The translations under genes and the position numbers were made by a program. Under the pieces are notes generated by a model. That model was not told the origin of the DNA, made no database searches, and saw only the letters and a list, made by a program, of their open reading frames with translations. Below are positions 33,338 through 44,837 of a DNA stretch of 64,000 nt, in pieces; within the stretch, counting starts at the first letter, position 1; each line of letters opens with the position of its first letter. Source of the DNA: Suillus spraguei (Eukaryota; Basidiomycota; Agaricomycetes; Boletales; Suillaceae); assembly GCA_016800925.1 (NCBI GenBank), contig JABCPU010000096.1, positions 62,001 through 126,000 on the forward strand, in the 5' to 3' direction.

Positions 33338-35199
33338 ATGTCTCCCTCCAACACTGTGACTGAGAAGACAGGGGCGCACTCCGAAGCGAGTACTGAAAGT
33401 GTAGCAGCCGCAGAAGAGAGTTGGCCCACAAAGGATTTTGGTTTTCTGCCAATCCCACGCCGGCTCCAATACAATCCCGCCAAACCATTTTACTTTGGCC
33501 TCTTGCTCAATGCTTCCTTTGGATTTGCTGCCACATTCAGTATGAATTTCTTAGTGGATGGGGAATGGACGCTAATAGCAAGACAGCTGCCGCTAACTTG
33601 TATTATTGTCAACCGCTGTTGAGTATGTTGCGAAGAGTTATTGGCTGCGCATATTGCTGATCGTGAAATCCGTATATAGTCGAGTTTTCGAAATCATTCG
33701 ATGTATCATATGAAGAGGTTTCACGGTATGTTATTTCGTCCGTTTCAACGAATTGGGCTAATAGTAAGCGTGATTTGGTTATCAATAGTATCCCAACACT
33801 CGTTCAAGCAGGGTAAATAAACTTATCGTTTTCCGATGGAACTTTCACGACTTATTATCGTGGTTCAGGTATTTAGCAGGATTAGTTTTGATATCCCCCC
33901 TCGGCGACCTTGTTCGACTCAGACAACTGGTGATACTGTTGGTCGTGGTATCTACTGGTCTCACGATAGGTTTGGCCGTGACCAATAGTTTGCAGGTCTT
34001 CGAGGCCTTGACCTTCTTGGTTGGCGTTGCAAGTGTCACTCCCCAGATCTTGATGCCTTTGGCTGCAGATCTAGCCCCACCTGAACGCAGAGCGTCTGCA
34101 TTGTCTGTGGTACTCTCAGGTCTCATGCTAGGCGTCCTGATCGCTCGTGTCTTGGCTGGTGTAATAGGCAATTTTACAAGCTGGCGTGCAGTCTACTATA
34201 TGTCAATTGGTGTCCAAGTACTCGTTATCATCGGCGCCTACCTGATCCTTCCTGACTATCCATCCAAAAACCGTGACTTGAACTACTTCCGAATCCTGTG
34301 GTCGATGGCCAAGTATGCGGTAACGGAGCCACTTGTGATACAGGTGTCCATCATAAATATTGCATCCAGCGCATGTTTTTCCGGTTATTGGGTCACTCTC
34401 ACCTTCCTTCTCGGAGGTCCACCTTATTACTACTCCACGTACGCACATATCTTTTGACTTTTTACTGCCCAAAATTAAGACCATTTCAGTCTCATAATTG
34501 GTCTCTTCGGTCTGGTTGGCATGCTAGGCGTGCTCGTTGGGCCTTTTGCAGGACGCCTCATTGATAAGCTGGTTCCTTGGTATGCAACCTTGATAGCCAC
34601 TGTCTTGCTCGTGGTTTTCCAAGCTGTGCAGACTGCAGCAGGTGGCATTAATGTTGCAGCTGTCGTCATCGCATGCTTCGGGCTCGATGTCGCGCGTCAG
34701 TCCCAGCAAGTGTCCATGACTACTCGGGTCCTGAGGTCAATAATTTTGTTTTGACGCGCAGGAAACCGCTGCTGACTCACAGTAATCACACACAGCATGT
34801 CTTCCGAAGCTCGTGCACGCCTAAACGCCATTCTCATTCTATCAGTGAGTTCCGCAGTGAACTATCAATCGGAGTGTTGCTAAGCAAGACATCCCAGCTA
34901 TTCGTTGGGCAGGTGATGGGAACGTCATTGGCGCCCAAGTTTTCGTGGAACACGGATGGAGAGCATGTTCGGCAATGATGCTGGCACTACAAGGCTTCCA
35001 AATTGTAATTTTATTGCTCCGGGGTCCACATTGTCCTCGAAAACGTTGGTTTGGTTATGAGGGGGGACTCGAGGCACGCAGAAGTGTTGTCCTGGAGAAG
35101 GAGAAAGCACAAATTAGCGAGGCAGAAAAAGTGGAAGGCGATCCAGAGGCGCAGATGGAAGAACCGATACAAAATGGTGAAGGTCTGGAGTCCGCATGA
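33338..35199 (+). CDS. MFS transporter 2 of a tandem pair, likely 3' frameshift
   Basis: Paralogue of the 29226 gene: same exon order, IPRRLQYNP, ANLYYCQPLL, EVSR, IPTLVQAG, GDLVRLRQL, PQILMPLAADLAPPERRAS, NFTSWRAVYYMSIG, LVGMLGVLVGPFAGRLIDKLVPWY. The next exon reads FVGQVMGTS, then the expected G-x-x-VFVEHGWRA lies in another frame. One base seems to be missing at about 34930 (acgtca-ttggcg). The in-frame product would stop at 34978; the natural C-terminus (ending …GEGLESA at 35199) would need a +1 base. This could be a real null allele or an assembly error. Up to that point introns join normally. Confidence 0.75.
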
Positions 35200-37034
35200 T
35201 ACATCATAGATACCGAGTATAACCTTGTTGGAGTGTATGATCACCGTCAATAGGAATTATTTAGCATGGATAAAAATTTTGAGACCGACTTTAATCGTGG
35301 ATGGAAATGCAAATCAAGGCTGAACTCGGATGTGATGTTGAATCCCCTGTGAACGTTTCAGGTGAGTTACCGGGGGATATTCCTCAGGCAGACTGCCAAT
35401 TAGAGAAAGAAAGTGCAATTCCAATTCATCTGTTGGTGGAGCCGATTTGGTAGCGTCGAAGGTGCGACATGAGGCCAGTCGGGATTTCGTACAAGCACTT
35501 ATCATCACGGAGCCAAAAAAGTGGTTCCGAGCTTTCAAGCTGCACATTGCACGGTTTCAAGTATGTACATAAATGGATAAAAGAGTATTAGAACAGCCGC
35601 AGAGATATTGAGTCGTTTGGCATACTTCACAATCTGTGTGGCAGGACTTCCGTGCGGGAGAAGAAACCCGATTTGACGGATGAAGGCTTCTCGCGTACCA
35701 TGGCGAAGGTGCCTACATTGCAATGAACCATTATGAACACCATCACTACACAATGATTACGCCGCACTTGCTGCGTGTGCCTGCATTTATGGAAGCTTCT
35801 CGTGTTTCAAACCATAAAGGTGAAAGATACATTGTGGTTGGAGGCCCATCTTAATTTGAATAAAGGTACACCACCTTGTTGTGTGCAGTTTCTGCGGCAG
35901 ATGGTTGTCCAAGGATGCACGGAACTTAGGATAGGGAGCAAAACGATGCATACGTGCGCCGAGAAAAAAATGGAAGGAAGCTAATGAACCCTGCATGCAT
36001 GCAGGAGCTATGCCATCATGTCAAGAGACAATGAAACATATTGCAGCGCTGTTTAGGCTTGGATGCAACGACCGCGGAAAATAATTTTATCAACGAAGTG
36101 TTCGAAGGTAAACTCTGATTGCAATTTTTGCCAACTTCCTCCACCTTCAAAGTGATCTGGGCGGAACTCGAGTTAGTCTCAAGTTATAACATGTGCATTC
36201 GATAAAGAAAACACCTTCTGAGAGAACACATAACGCTTGGGGTGCGAACTTGCATGATCGAACACATTACATGGTCAAGCACGTAAGATATATATGATTA
36301 TTTTGAGTGTGTTGCTGCGAGGTGAATGAGTCGAGCCGAGGTGGTAATTCGACACTTACGAGTTGTACTTGACGAATTGTGCCCACTCGGGCGGGATTGA
36401 TGCGGCCCGGTGATCTAGCCAATGAGAAGCCAGGGATAATACTAAAGCGCTGATTCGGAGTGGAGGCAGCTAATTACGATCAATCTCCCTCTCGCGAGTA
36501 GAGGGGCTCGTGGCGGCGTCTACAACCTACCAGCCTTAGCTAGAACTGAGCTCGTGTACGGATGTGAACTATACGAACTCGATTCAGGTTCGAGTTTGAA
36601 ATGATATTTAGTCACTTTGGAAACGAGCCGAGTTCAGCTCGACAGTAACACTAGGTTTGGGGTTGATATTCGCAATACTAAAGCAGCAAATCCCTGAAGG
36701 CACGTCGACTTAATGAAACTTAAATCTTCCTCCAATGGGCAGACCGGGCACTAGGCTGCTTACAAGCTTCAAATCGGCGGTCAAGTTGTAATTTCGTAGC
36801 TTACCTTATCGCAAACACGAGAGCTTTTTTAAAGTTTCCTACTATTACTAGTACTAGTGGTATCAGAACCACGTACGTTAGAAAGTTGAGTTTAAGTGGT
36901 TGTGTCAGTGTATCTCGAGGTCGGCTCAAACAGTAATGGTTGGGATTTGTCAGCCAGCGACTCGACAAATGATGAGAACACAACCAACCTCACGTAATTA
37001 ACACATTCCTCATTGTACTGGGTCACTCTCTGGC
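35200..37034. other. Intergenic, no gene recognised
   Basis: Short open frames only. Around 36540-36660 there are inverted 'cgagttcgaacctg'-like and 'gagctcgac' motifs with no tRNA-like cloverleaf that I could fold. It includes the promoter of the GNAT gene. Confidence 0.45.
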
Positions 37035-37633
37035 ATGTCCGGCCAAACAGAAAGTGAAGGTGAATCTTTAGGGTTTGTCATGGGAAGCAGGGTCTCATCT
37101 ATTGAGCCTCAGTAAAGCCGAATTTGGTTCTCCGTATCACTCCCATAGACGTGAACGCTACCCTGGAACTCCGTCAGTCGGTTTTGTGGCCCAGTCTTTC
37201 AATCGCAGATGTTCGTCTCGCTGAAGATGACAATGGTCTTCATTTTGGAGCATTCGTGCCACAGCGCGAAAAACCTATTGCCGTCATCTCGTTATTCGAC
37301 GAACCCTTGCCGGGACATTACCTTGTGATATGTGGGAATGATAGCCATTCCCAGAGAAAGTCTGCGCGCTTTCGTAAATTTGCCTGCGATCTGATGCACC
37401 AGAATCAAGGCGTAGGAACCCAATTGCTCCAACATGCGGCTGAAGCAGCTCGATCGACGCTAGGTGCAAGCACCATTTGGTGTGATGCCCGGACATCGAG
37501 CAGTGCCTGGTATAAGAAACGTGGAATGATCGAGTTTGGTGACACATTCTTCAAGGGAGATGTGAAGTATATCCGGATGAAGATGTCCTTGGACACAGAT
37601 ACTTGCAAGACTAGTGCGTGTAACGCCATTTAG
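37035..37633 (+). CDS. GNAT-family N-acetyltransferase
   Basis: Acetyl-CoA-dependent acyltransferase of the GNAT fold; acceptor unknown. A 25-nt first exon from ATG 37035 (MSGQTESE) is joined across a 53-bp intron (37060-37112, GTGAAT…CTCAG) to the main exon (KPNLVLRITPID…). This start is chosen because the long frame has no in-frame ATG and is preceded by a stop. The acetyl-CoA-binding motif is at NQGVGTQLLQHA (Q-x-x-G-x-G type), followed by WCDARTSSSAWYKKRGMIEFG, as usual in motif B. Length 181 residues, normal for small GNATs. It stands alone with no operon-like partner. Confidence 0.8.
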
Positions 37634-40390
37634 ATGTGCGACAACGCCGGGCCGTGACTAAATGATAAGCATGATTTGGTAGATTTGGTACGCCGTATTC
37701 TCTGCACCGATATGTAGGTCATGAACTCACGTGAAAATCCATTGTCAGAATGTTTGTGTCCGCGTTAACTGCCTTCTGGCACATTGCGCTCCTTGTCTGC
37801 ATTATGTATACATGACTTTTCGTGACAAACAGAGGCACATCACAGACGCAAGCTTCCCTCTACATGATCATCCCGTATACCGGATCAAACTTGACATTCT
37901 GGTTAGCTCCGCCATATAATGTGGAGAGATCTTACCTCATTTGCGCCGGCCGCTTGGCTCACCCAATGACTTCACAGCCTAGAGGAGGAAAGATATTGAA
38001 AAGCTCCACGTGGCTCCTCCAGGTGCTTCTATAGCTTCTGCGCGTTAGAAAATATCTCTTCTTTCCTGAGGCGACCTGGCGGATTATTAAGCTTTCATAG
38101 ACAAGGCGAATTGCGTCGGAGAGCCACCCCAATTTTCAGGTATACTGCGTCTGTAATTCGTGCGTGCTCCTACCTGTGGTAAGTGCTGTGATAATGGTCA
38201 CTATGCCTGACTATTTTCGGCATGACCCTGCAGATTCTAGCTCTGAAGGTGCTACATTCGGCGAACAACGTGTTCAACCCAAGTAAGTATTCGCCGTTGC
38301 CATGAGGTGTCTGATCGACTATCTCATGCAATACCGCAGCAGCAGTCAAGTTGATCAATGCATGTAATTGTAGTGGCAAACCAGGGCTACTCTCATACAA
38401 TGTCGGTATCGGATATGTGTGACTTTCTTATAAAAGGATCGACCATTCTTCGTCTATGCATCATCTAGGCCGGACACGGGGATACTAATACCAGGTTGGT
38501 AGTTCGGATCAAAATAAACAAAAGAGAACTAGTGTCAGCAGTGGCCCTGAGTTTTCTTTTGCCTTATAACGACGTGCGGCTTTTGTATTCGCGATAAACG
38601 GGTGTCAGCGTGGCTGTCGGCTGTGCTGCTAAGGCACTCCCACTTAATATCACAAACTCAGATTGTCGACGAGCTGATATCTATCCTGCCGTTTTTTTTC
38701 CTTATACGTCAGTGCAATCTCGATCTTTCCGACAGAGCGTCAGAGAGTTGTCAGCTGATAATTGTGTCTTGTGTAAAATAATTGTTCGTGACGATGGGAG
38801 GAACGCAAGTATAAACACTGCGCCCACCAGATATCAAGCTGTTATATTTTGGCATATATAAGAACTTCTGATGCTGGAGTAATGCTATTCCATCCCCCCC
38901 GTTTCTTACCTGTTCATGTGTTCGTTGGCAACTGGTGCTTGCTACGAGTGCGACGGTTTGCTGTGCCCCTCCGGTTCTATTGTGTTCTATGAGTCCTAAT
39001 CTTATGGGTGTCATCTTCGTTCTAATTTGTCACGCATGGATTTGGTTCATAGCCAATACAGTAGACCGGAGGTCACGCTCTCCTTCGCATTTCATGTTCA
39101 CCGATTGTCGTAATATTTTTCTGGTCTACCGTTGTGCACGACCCATCGTGCGTACGCAACCTTATTCAACCCATTGGCAACTTGGTACAAAGGTTAATAT
39201 TTTTTCTACCATGCCTCTTCATTTTCCAACAAGAGCTCAGATCTAACGAATACCAAGTAATCATCGGAGTACATATACATATGTGCATATTACCTCCGAG
39301 CCTTTAGGCTTTTTTATTCTCTCCACCTCATATTATTCCCGATACGGGCAGCCTCTATGCCAATCGGTGCTGTAGACCTCGGAGGCCCTCGGCTTGCCAC
39401 GTATCACTTATATCCATTATTCTGTCGTAAGATCAAGATGAGGAGTATAGAAGCTCAGGGAGGCTCCAATGGGCGGCGCCCTGATCCCCCTTGTCGTATC
39501 TAGTCATTTCCTCTGATTCTTCTGATTCAAGTATTTGGTATGATCCTGTTCTAAAATAGCCTTAGATTCAAGAGTTTGTCAACACTAGTGCTAGTGATCT
39601 TCCATTCTCTGAGAAGAACTTCTCGCCGCGTCAAATTTCGATTGTATCCTGCCTCGGAAGAACCCTGTCCGCGATGGGCGGTAGTTTCAACGAGATATAC
39701 AAGGACCTCAGGATCCAAGAATAAGAGGGGATATGGATATGACTCTGGGAAGGATATTTGTGACCCTGTCTGGAGGTGGACAACGCGGGAGCCGAGCCCT
39801 AACGTTATGGAATTACGATATGGTAGACAGTGGTCATGTGGAAATGCAACTTAAAAGCATCAGTCTGACCCTGGCGCCCCAAGAATGAGCCGTACCATGT
39901 GGAATACCAGGCTGCGGGAATTCAATAAGATCAACCATCGCGAGTTCTTGGGCGTCGTCCGGGGGCAGTCCTCGGTAAGGATTATTGTTTTACGGTAATG
40001 CTGTACGCTGATATGAGCCCACAATCAACCAAAGTCCGAAGGCTGTTCGTCGAAATCGAAGAAGATGTGATCATCATGACGTCGCTATGGATCGGCGACT
40101 CGGACACCTTTCACAGGGAAATGGCGAGATATCGATCATATCGAGGATGATAGTATCATCCCTGCACACTCGGAATGGACCGACAAGTCAGCATGCCTAT
40201 AAACAGACCCACGAGGCTGGCCATGGGGATTACAGTAACCGCATTTCCAAACTTCACAAGTCGGTCCGAGTGTATCCACCTCATGAATACTGGAAACACA
40301 AAATCAAGTAACGGATGACATTCACAACGAAAAAATACAAGAATCAACACCAGAAACCACGTGTAGGGTACCCGGGTATGTCCATTGATG
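37634..40390. other. 2.7-kb intergenic region
   Basis: I found no supported gene. A minus frame at 38170-38400 and plus frames at 38610-39246 and 39576-39854 lack family features. A poly-pyrimidine run (ttttttttcc) lies near 38692. It may carry divergent remnants I cannot identify. Confidence 0.4.
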
Positions 40391-41222
40391 TCATTTCAAA
40401 AGCTCTTCTACAATCCTATCTTCCGAAATGTTGGCAACGTTCGCGCCACGGTAATTCAATCTCCGAAGAGCGTCGATCTGGGTCAGGTCATCAGCGGTGT
40501 CATGAATAGTATGAAAAACAACTTTTTTAAGACATACGACGTTCGAGCGCTCAAAGCCAAGACTCTCGAACTGATCTACATGGGCTTTTTCTAGACCCGC
40601 TATTGCGATCTCATCTCTCTGTGGTTCCTTCACTTCCATCTTCTTGACCAAAGGCCCTCCGGCATATATCTGTGTCCAGTACCTTGCTGTTTCATCGAAG
40701 CTTCGCTTGCTGGTGGTGTAGTGCTTCGCAACCTCGGCATCTTGCGGATCATTGGGCTCAGGAGAACACAGCAGCGATTGGAGCGAGATCAGTGTTGATT
40801 TGAGTGTTAGAACAGGAGACCATGCGTCTTTGAGGATGTCAAGACAGATAGCTCCGGATGCTGATGATATGTTTGGGTGATACACCTTCGTGATGAATTT
40901 CATCTTGACAGGTTGAAACGGATATGAGTCGGGGATGACGATATCCTATTACGCGGATTAAGAATTCTGATTATGCTAGACAAAACATCAACGATGCGCA
41001 CCACCTCAAAGTGACCACCTTCGTATGGTGTGTCCTGAGGACCTGGGAAAGATCCATTCAGGTGAAACGGTGATGAATCTATTAGGTCGATTTTGATGTT
41101 TGAAGATTTATCGTTCTTGCAGTCTGACCAGGGGTGAGACCGTGAGTGAGGCAATATTACGTCAATGACAATTAATTCCTACCAGAAATTTCTTTATTCA
41201 CGCGGCGGAGACGAGCGTCCAT
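40391..41222 (-). CDS. UBC1: Ubiquitin-conjugating enzyme E2, Ubc1/UBE2K type with UBA
   Basis: Transfers ubiquitin from E1 to substrates/E3s. Four exons (41222-41183, 41123-41002, 40945-40538, 40477-40391) sum to 657 nt, 218 residues. The core has GPQDTPYEGGHFEV, VYHPNISSASGAICLDILKDAWSP with the catalytic Cys in GAICLDIL, and NDPQDAEVAKHY. The C-terminal UBA domain spans VDQFESLGFERSNV joined over a 60-bp intron to IDALRRLNYRGANVANISED. A C-terminal UBA is diagnostic of Ubc1/UBE2K, which builds Lys48 chains. The N-terminus MDARLRRVNKEIS fits the family. It is divergently transcribed from HEM13. Confidence 0.93.
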
Positions 41223-41453
41223 GATGTACAAAACAAAAAAGACTATTAAGCTTAGGGCTACAAGAGATGGACGGTGAGTAAACGATGGATCGGAATGACA
41301 GAAACCTCATGTGAGATTCACGTGACTTTATCAATTTAATCAGTAACCCTCTGCCAAGGGGGTCTGTTGCCCAACCGTGCGGTGTGCTGATGACCATTGG
41401 CATCAACTCTCTTTAAGCATATCTGATATACAGCCTGAAACCCATAAATAAAG
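41223..41453. promoter_or_regulatory. Shared UBC1-HEM13 divergent promoter
   Basis: 231 bp separate the two start codons. 'cccataaataaag' (41441-41453) directly precedes the HEM13 ATG and could be an A/T-rich start context; no further motif is certain. The layout suggests shared regulatory input. Confidence 0.6.
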
Positions 41454-42500
41454 ATGGAGAGCCCTACCATGCGCCAACGTTTCGAGGAATACATCTTCGG
41501 CCTCCAAGAGGAAATCATCACTTCCTTTGAAACGCTCGATCCCAATGCTCCAAAATTCAAGCGTGACTCTTGGTTACGAGAACATCAGGGCGGCAAGGGT
41601 GTATCAGGTGTCTTCTTCGCCCCCCCTACCACAGATGGATCGCCCAGCCCACAAACAGTCCTGGAGAAAGCTGGTGTCAACATATCTGTCGTACATGGCA
41701 TGCTCCCTCCTGCTGCAATCAAAGAAATGCGTGCAGATCACTCCTCTATCCCGTACGACGAGAAGACTAGTCTTCCATTCTTTGCGGCTGGAATAAGCCT
41801 CGTCATACATCCTCGTAATCCTCACGCTCCAACTGTGCATGCTAATTATCGCTATTTCGAGATCTCAGAGAAAGCAGCGGAGGGGGAGGGAACTGGCAAG
41901 GTTGTTGCATGGTGGTTCGGAGGAGGCTCTGATCTCACGCCATCGTACCTCTACGATGAAGATGCACGTCACTTCCATACGACGTTGCAAAAAGCCTGCA
42001 ACCAATATGGCAGCGAACTATACCCTGTGTTCAAGAAGTGGTGTGACGAATATTTCTATATCGTCCACCGTCAAGAGACTAGAGGGATCGGAGGTCTCTT
42101 CTTTGACGATCTCAGCACTGAGAAGCATGCTCGGCTCTCAGATGATGTCAGACGACCTCGATCGCAAGAGGAGATATTTGACTTTATAAAGGCAGTGGGC
42201 AATTCGTTTGTCCCCTCCTACTTGCCAATTCTTGAACGTAGGATGTCGATGCCCAGCACCGATCAACACAGACGCTGGCAGTTATTGCGCAGGGGGCGTT
42301 ACGTCGAATTCAACCTTGTGTACGATAGGGGTACTAAGTTTGGGTTGAAAACGCCTTCTGCGCGTATTGAAAGCATCTTGATGAGTCTTCCGGAGACTGC
42401 AAGGTGGGAGTATATGACGGACATGGGATCAGACCTGCAGAGTGAGGAAGGACGGTTGAATGCAGTTTTAAAACAGCCCATCGATTGGGCAGAGTTGTAG
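41454..42500 (+). CDS. HEM13: Coproporphyrinogen III oxidase (oxygen-dependent)
   Basis: Sixth step of haem biosynthesis: oxidative decarboxylation of coproporphyrinogen III to protoporphyrinogen IX using O2. A single uninterrupted frame of 348 residues, close to the yeast Hem13 size. Family blocks in order are GKGVSGVFF, VNISVVHGMLPPAA, FFAAGISLVIHPRNPHAPTVHANYRYFE, WWFGGGSDLTPSYLYDEDARHFH, YPVFKKWCDEYFYIVHRQETRGIGGLFFDDL, RRGRYVEFNLVYDRGTKFGL and ARIESILMSLP. All catalytic-region segments are present. No obvious mitochondrial leader, consistent with the cytosolic fungal enzyme. Being intronless in an intron-rich region is worth noting. Confidence 0.97.
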   Translation: MESPTMRQRFEEYIFGLQEEIITSFETLDPNAPKFKRDSWLREHQGGKGVSGVFFAPPTTDGSPSPQTVLEKAGVNISVVHGMLPPAAIKEMRADHSSIPYDEKTSLPFFAAGISLVIHPRNPHAPTVHANYRYFEISEKAAEGEGTGKVVAWWFGGGSDLTPSYLYDEDARHFHTTLQKACNQYGSELYPVFKKWCDEYFYIVHRQETRGIGGLFFDDLSTEKHARLSDDVRRPRSQEEIFDFIKAVGNSFVPSYLPILERRMSMPSTDQHRRWQLLRRGRYVEFNLVYDRGTKFGLKTPSARIESILMSLPETARWEYMTDMGSDLQSEEGRLNAVLKQPIDWAEL

Positions 42501-42688
42501 TGGTGGTTTTTGAGCGGGCGTGTACGTTACTCGCAATTAGGATTTATACAACAACAATATCCATTTTTCTCAAGCGTTAACAATGACATTACACAAAATC
42601 GTCTAGCTAGAAATGAAGAAATAGTGCAGATTTACTCCAAAGTCGAGGATGTAAGGTACGGTATCTACAAGGCAGACAGGCTTCAGAG

Positions 42689-43150
42689 TTATGCCGGCTT
42701 GTTGATCTCTTGCTGGGTCTGACCCTTCTCGTTCTTGGCGTTCCCTGATAAACAAATTATCAGACATGTCAGCCGTCATCCTGCGAATATCACCTACCAG
42801 TTGCTTGCTGTGTTTTATCGCCAGTCACAGCGCCAACAACTGAATCCTTGTAGCCGGTAACCCTGTCAGAAACGCCCTCCGCATATCCCTTGGCTTGGGC
42901 GGCTTTGTACTCGCCCTCCCCCATGACGTGTTCTTCTTTACCCGACTGCGACCAGGATTGTGAGCCAGTCATGTCGCCGATCTAGAAAGGAAAATCAGTA
43001 GGTCGGCGGCGTGTAGTGTGATGAGCTCGTACTGTCTCGACGGCAGTACCCTTGACGGAGTGGAATTGACCAGATAATTTGCTATAGGACAGTTGAGTTC
43101 ATCGAGTGACCGGAGGAACGAGGCGCTTACCTGGGTTCTTGGGAAGACAT
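42689..43150 (-). CDS. CsbD-like stress-response protein
   Basis: Small hydrophilic protein of 102 residues from four exons (43150-43131, 43081-43033, 42981-42798, 42744-42689; 309 nt). It opens MSSQEPSKLSGQFHSVKGTAVE, continues with repeated GYAEGVSDRVTGYKDSVVGAVTGDKTQQATG text, and ends NAKNEKGQTQQEINKPA, the CsbD-domain hallmark (G-N-x-K-x-E-K-G-x-x-Q-Q). CsbD domains occur in bacterial sigma-B regulons and many fungi as desiccation/salt-stress proteins, mechanism unknown. It ends 188 bp from the convergent HEM13 stop. Confidence 0.88.
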
Positions 43151-43939
43151 ATTTATGAGAGTATAAGTTGATGGAGCGTTAACAGGAAGTAAATTTGGTT
43201 GTGGGATGCAGCTGGTGGCAGTTTAGCACCGTACTTATACCCCTCTAGACGGGATACGAAAAAGGCAAGTGTAGTTCTTACCATATGACGTCGAGGCCCC
43301 ATGACATCATAAGGTTTGGAATACTAAAACGAAGATCATGTGAATTCCACCGGTCAACTAGGCATCCAGCTGGCGCGGTTCTCACGCGAGGACAAGAAGC
43401 CCCACCAAGAATTCTAAGTGACGAAAAATCTTGTCACCGTTATGCAAGCAACCAAACCGCTGAGGTAATATAGCATGATACGTCATCAGTTTAAATGCGC
43501 AGCCTTTGCGCGATGACAAGCATTAATACGTTATCAAGGATTGGAGCATCGATCGTGATAGCACCATTGTCCGCTATCATGAACAAAATGAGCCTAACTC
43601 TGGCAGTAGAAACAAACAGGACTTGCACACGCACCTTCATTGCGATGGAGAATGATTGGTAGCATACTCGTTCATGGACATGGATGAAAAGCATATTTCA
43701 AAATCCGTTTGGCAAGCACTCGATGACGTTCGAAACAGCTGACACATGGCGCAAGTGGCTGAGTTCCACCTAAGCGTTGAAAATAGTAAATCCATTCATG
43801 CGGAACAAGGTAGATCACGAGGGGAAAATATCCTAGTTACTATAAAGTCTCGTTTATCATAAGATGTTAGAGAGAGCTGTGACCTATGAGAATCAACCAC
43901 AGAGGCACATATGACGAACTCACTACAACACAAAACCCA
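43151..43939. other. Intergenic, no gene recognised
   Basis: Includes the CsbD promoter (minus-strand side) and the 3' side of the AP-2 sigma gene. No supported coding sequence. Confidence 0.5.
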
Positions 43940-44637
43940 TCATTCAAGCTTCTCAAGTTCCTCCAACCTCGATAACACCACATCCTTGCTGGTCTCCTCA
44001 ATCTCTCCTGCCAAAAATATCTCGTCTAATATGGCGTACACCTGTAATTCTTCGGTCAGGAACAATGCGTGCGAGGGATAAATACAACCGCACCTTGTAG
44101 AAATTGAAGACGAGATCCAGCTCGCACACATTGTCGAAGAATGAGTCTGGATCAGTGTCAGTGAATGAACTCAGCGCGTGGGATGCGAACGAGTCGCTCA
44201 CCAAGGATCTCAACAAAGAGGTGGATAGCCTCTAGGTATGCCAGCTCATTGTCATTAGCGTCCACACATACGCAGAAGAAGAGACCGGCATAACGCCTGT
44301 ACACGATCTTGTAATTCTTGAACTAATCCACGTCATAAGAATTAGACGATACTTGACATCTCCGAGTCATCCTGTTCTCACCTCAACAAAGTTCGATTGG
44401 TGCTTCTGGTCGCGCGGGGCGACTAGTCTGTGCACTTCACCTCGAAGTCTGACCTTAGTTCATGGTCAACGGTATAGAAATTCCTGATGGTGCTCATCGC
44501 ACCTTCTCGTCGTCGTCGTACGGGACATACCACTTCGACAACCGTGTCTTCCCTTGACGGTTCTGACCACATCATTTGAGCAAATAGTCTTTCATGCTGA
44601 ATAGTTCACCTGCCTGCACGAGGATGAACCTAATCAT
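43940..44637 (-). CDS. APS2: AP-2 adaptor complex subunit sigma
   Basis: Small subunit of the clathrin adaptor AP-2 that recognises cargo at the plasma membrane in endocytosis. Exons from ATG 44637: MIRFILVQ, NRQGKTRLSKWYVPYDDDEK, VRLRGEVHRLVAPRDQKHQSNFVE, then FKNYKIVYRRYAGLFFCVCVDANDNELAYLEAIH, DSFFDNVCELDLVFNFYK, and VYAILDEIFLAGEIEETSKDVVLSRL to the stop at 43940. The NVCELDLVFNFYKVY phrase distinguishes sigma-2 from sigma-1. The first intron appears to use GC-AG borders (GCAGGTG…CAG, 51 bp), needed to keep ILVQ-NRQGKTRL. All other introns keep frame. Confidence 0.93.
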
Positions 44638-44837
44638 GGTTGCTCATTTGCGTTGAATGAATTTACACCTATGTTTACTTCAAAGGCTTTTGCCAAACAA
44701 CGCCGCAAAAAGCCACGTGGCTTCAACTTGCAGTCCATTCCCAAAATCAGGTAACTAGAAACTCATGTATGAAAATATAACAAAAGAACTCGAGATGTAT
44801 GTAGAAGAGGATATAAACGTGTTTAACATCGCTCAAC

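Noticed and set aside
36540..36660. Inverted motifs that might form a tRNA
   Set aside because: No complete cloverleaf or anticodon arm could be traced.
38170..38400. Minus ORF of 76 codons
   Set aside because: Possible remnant, but I recognise no domain and no splice partner.
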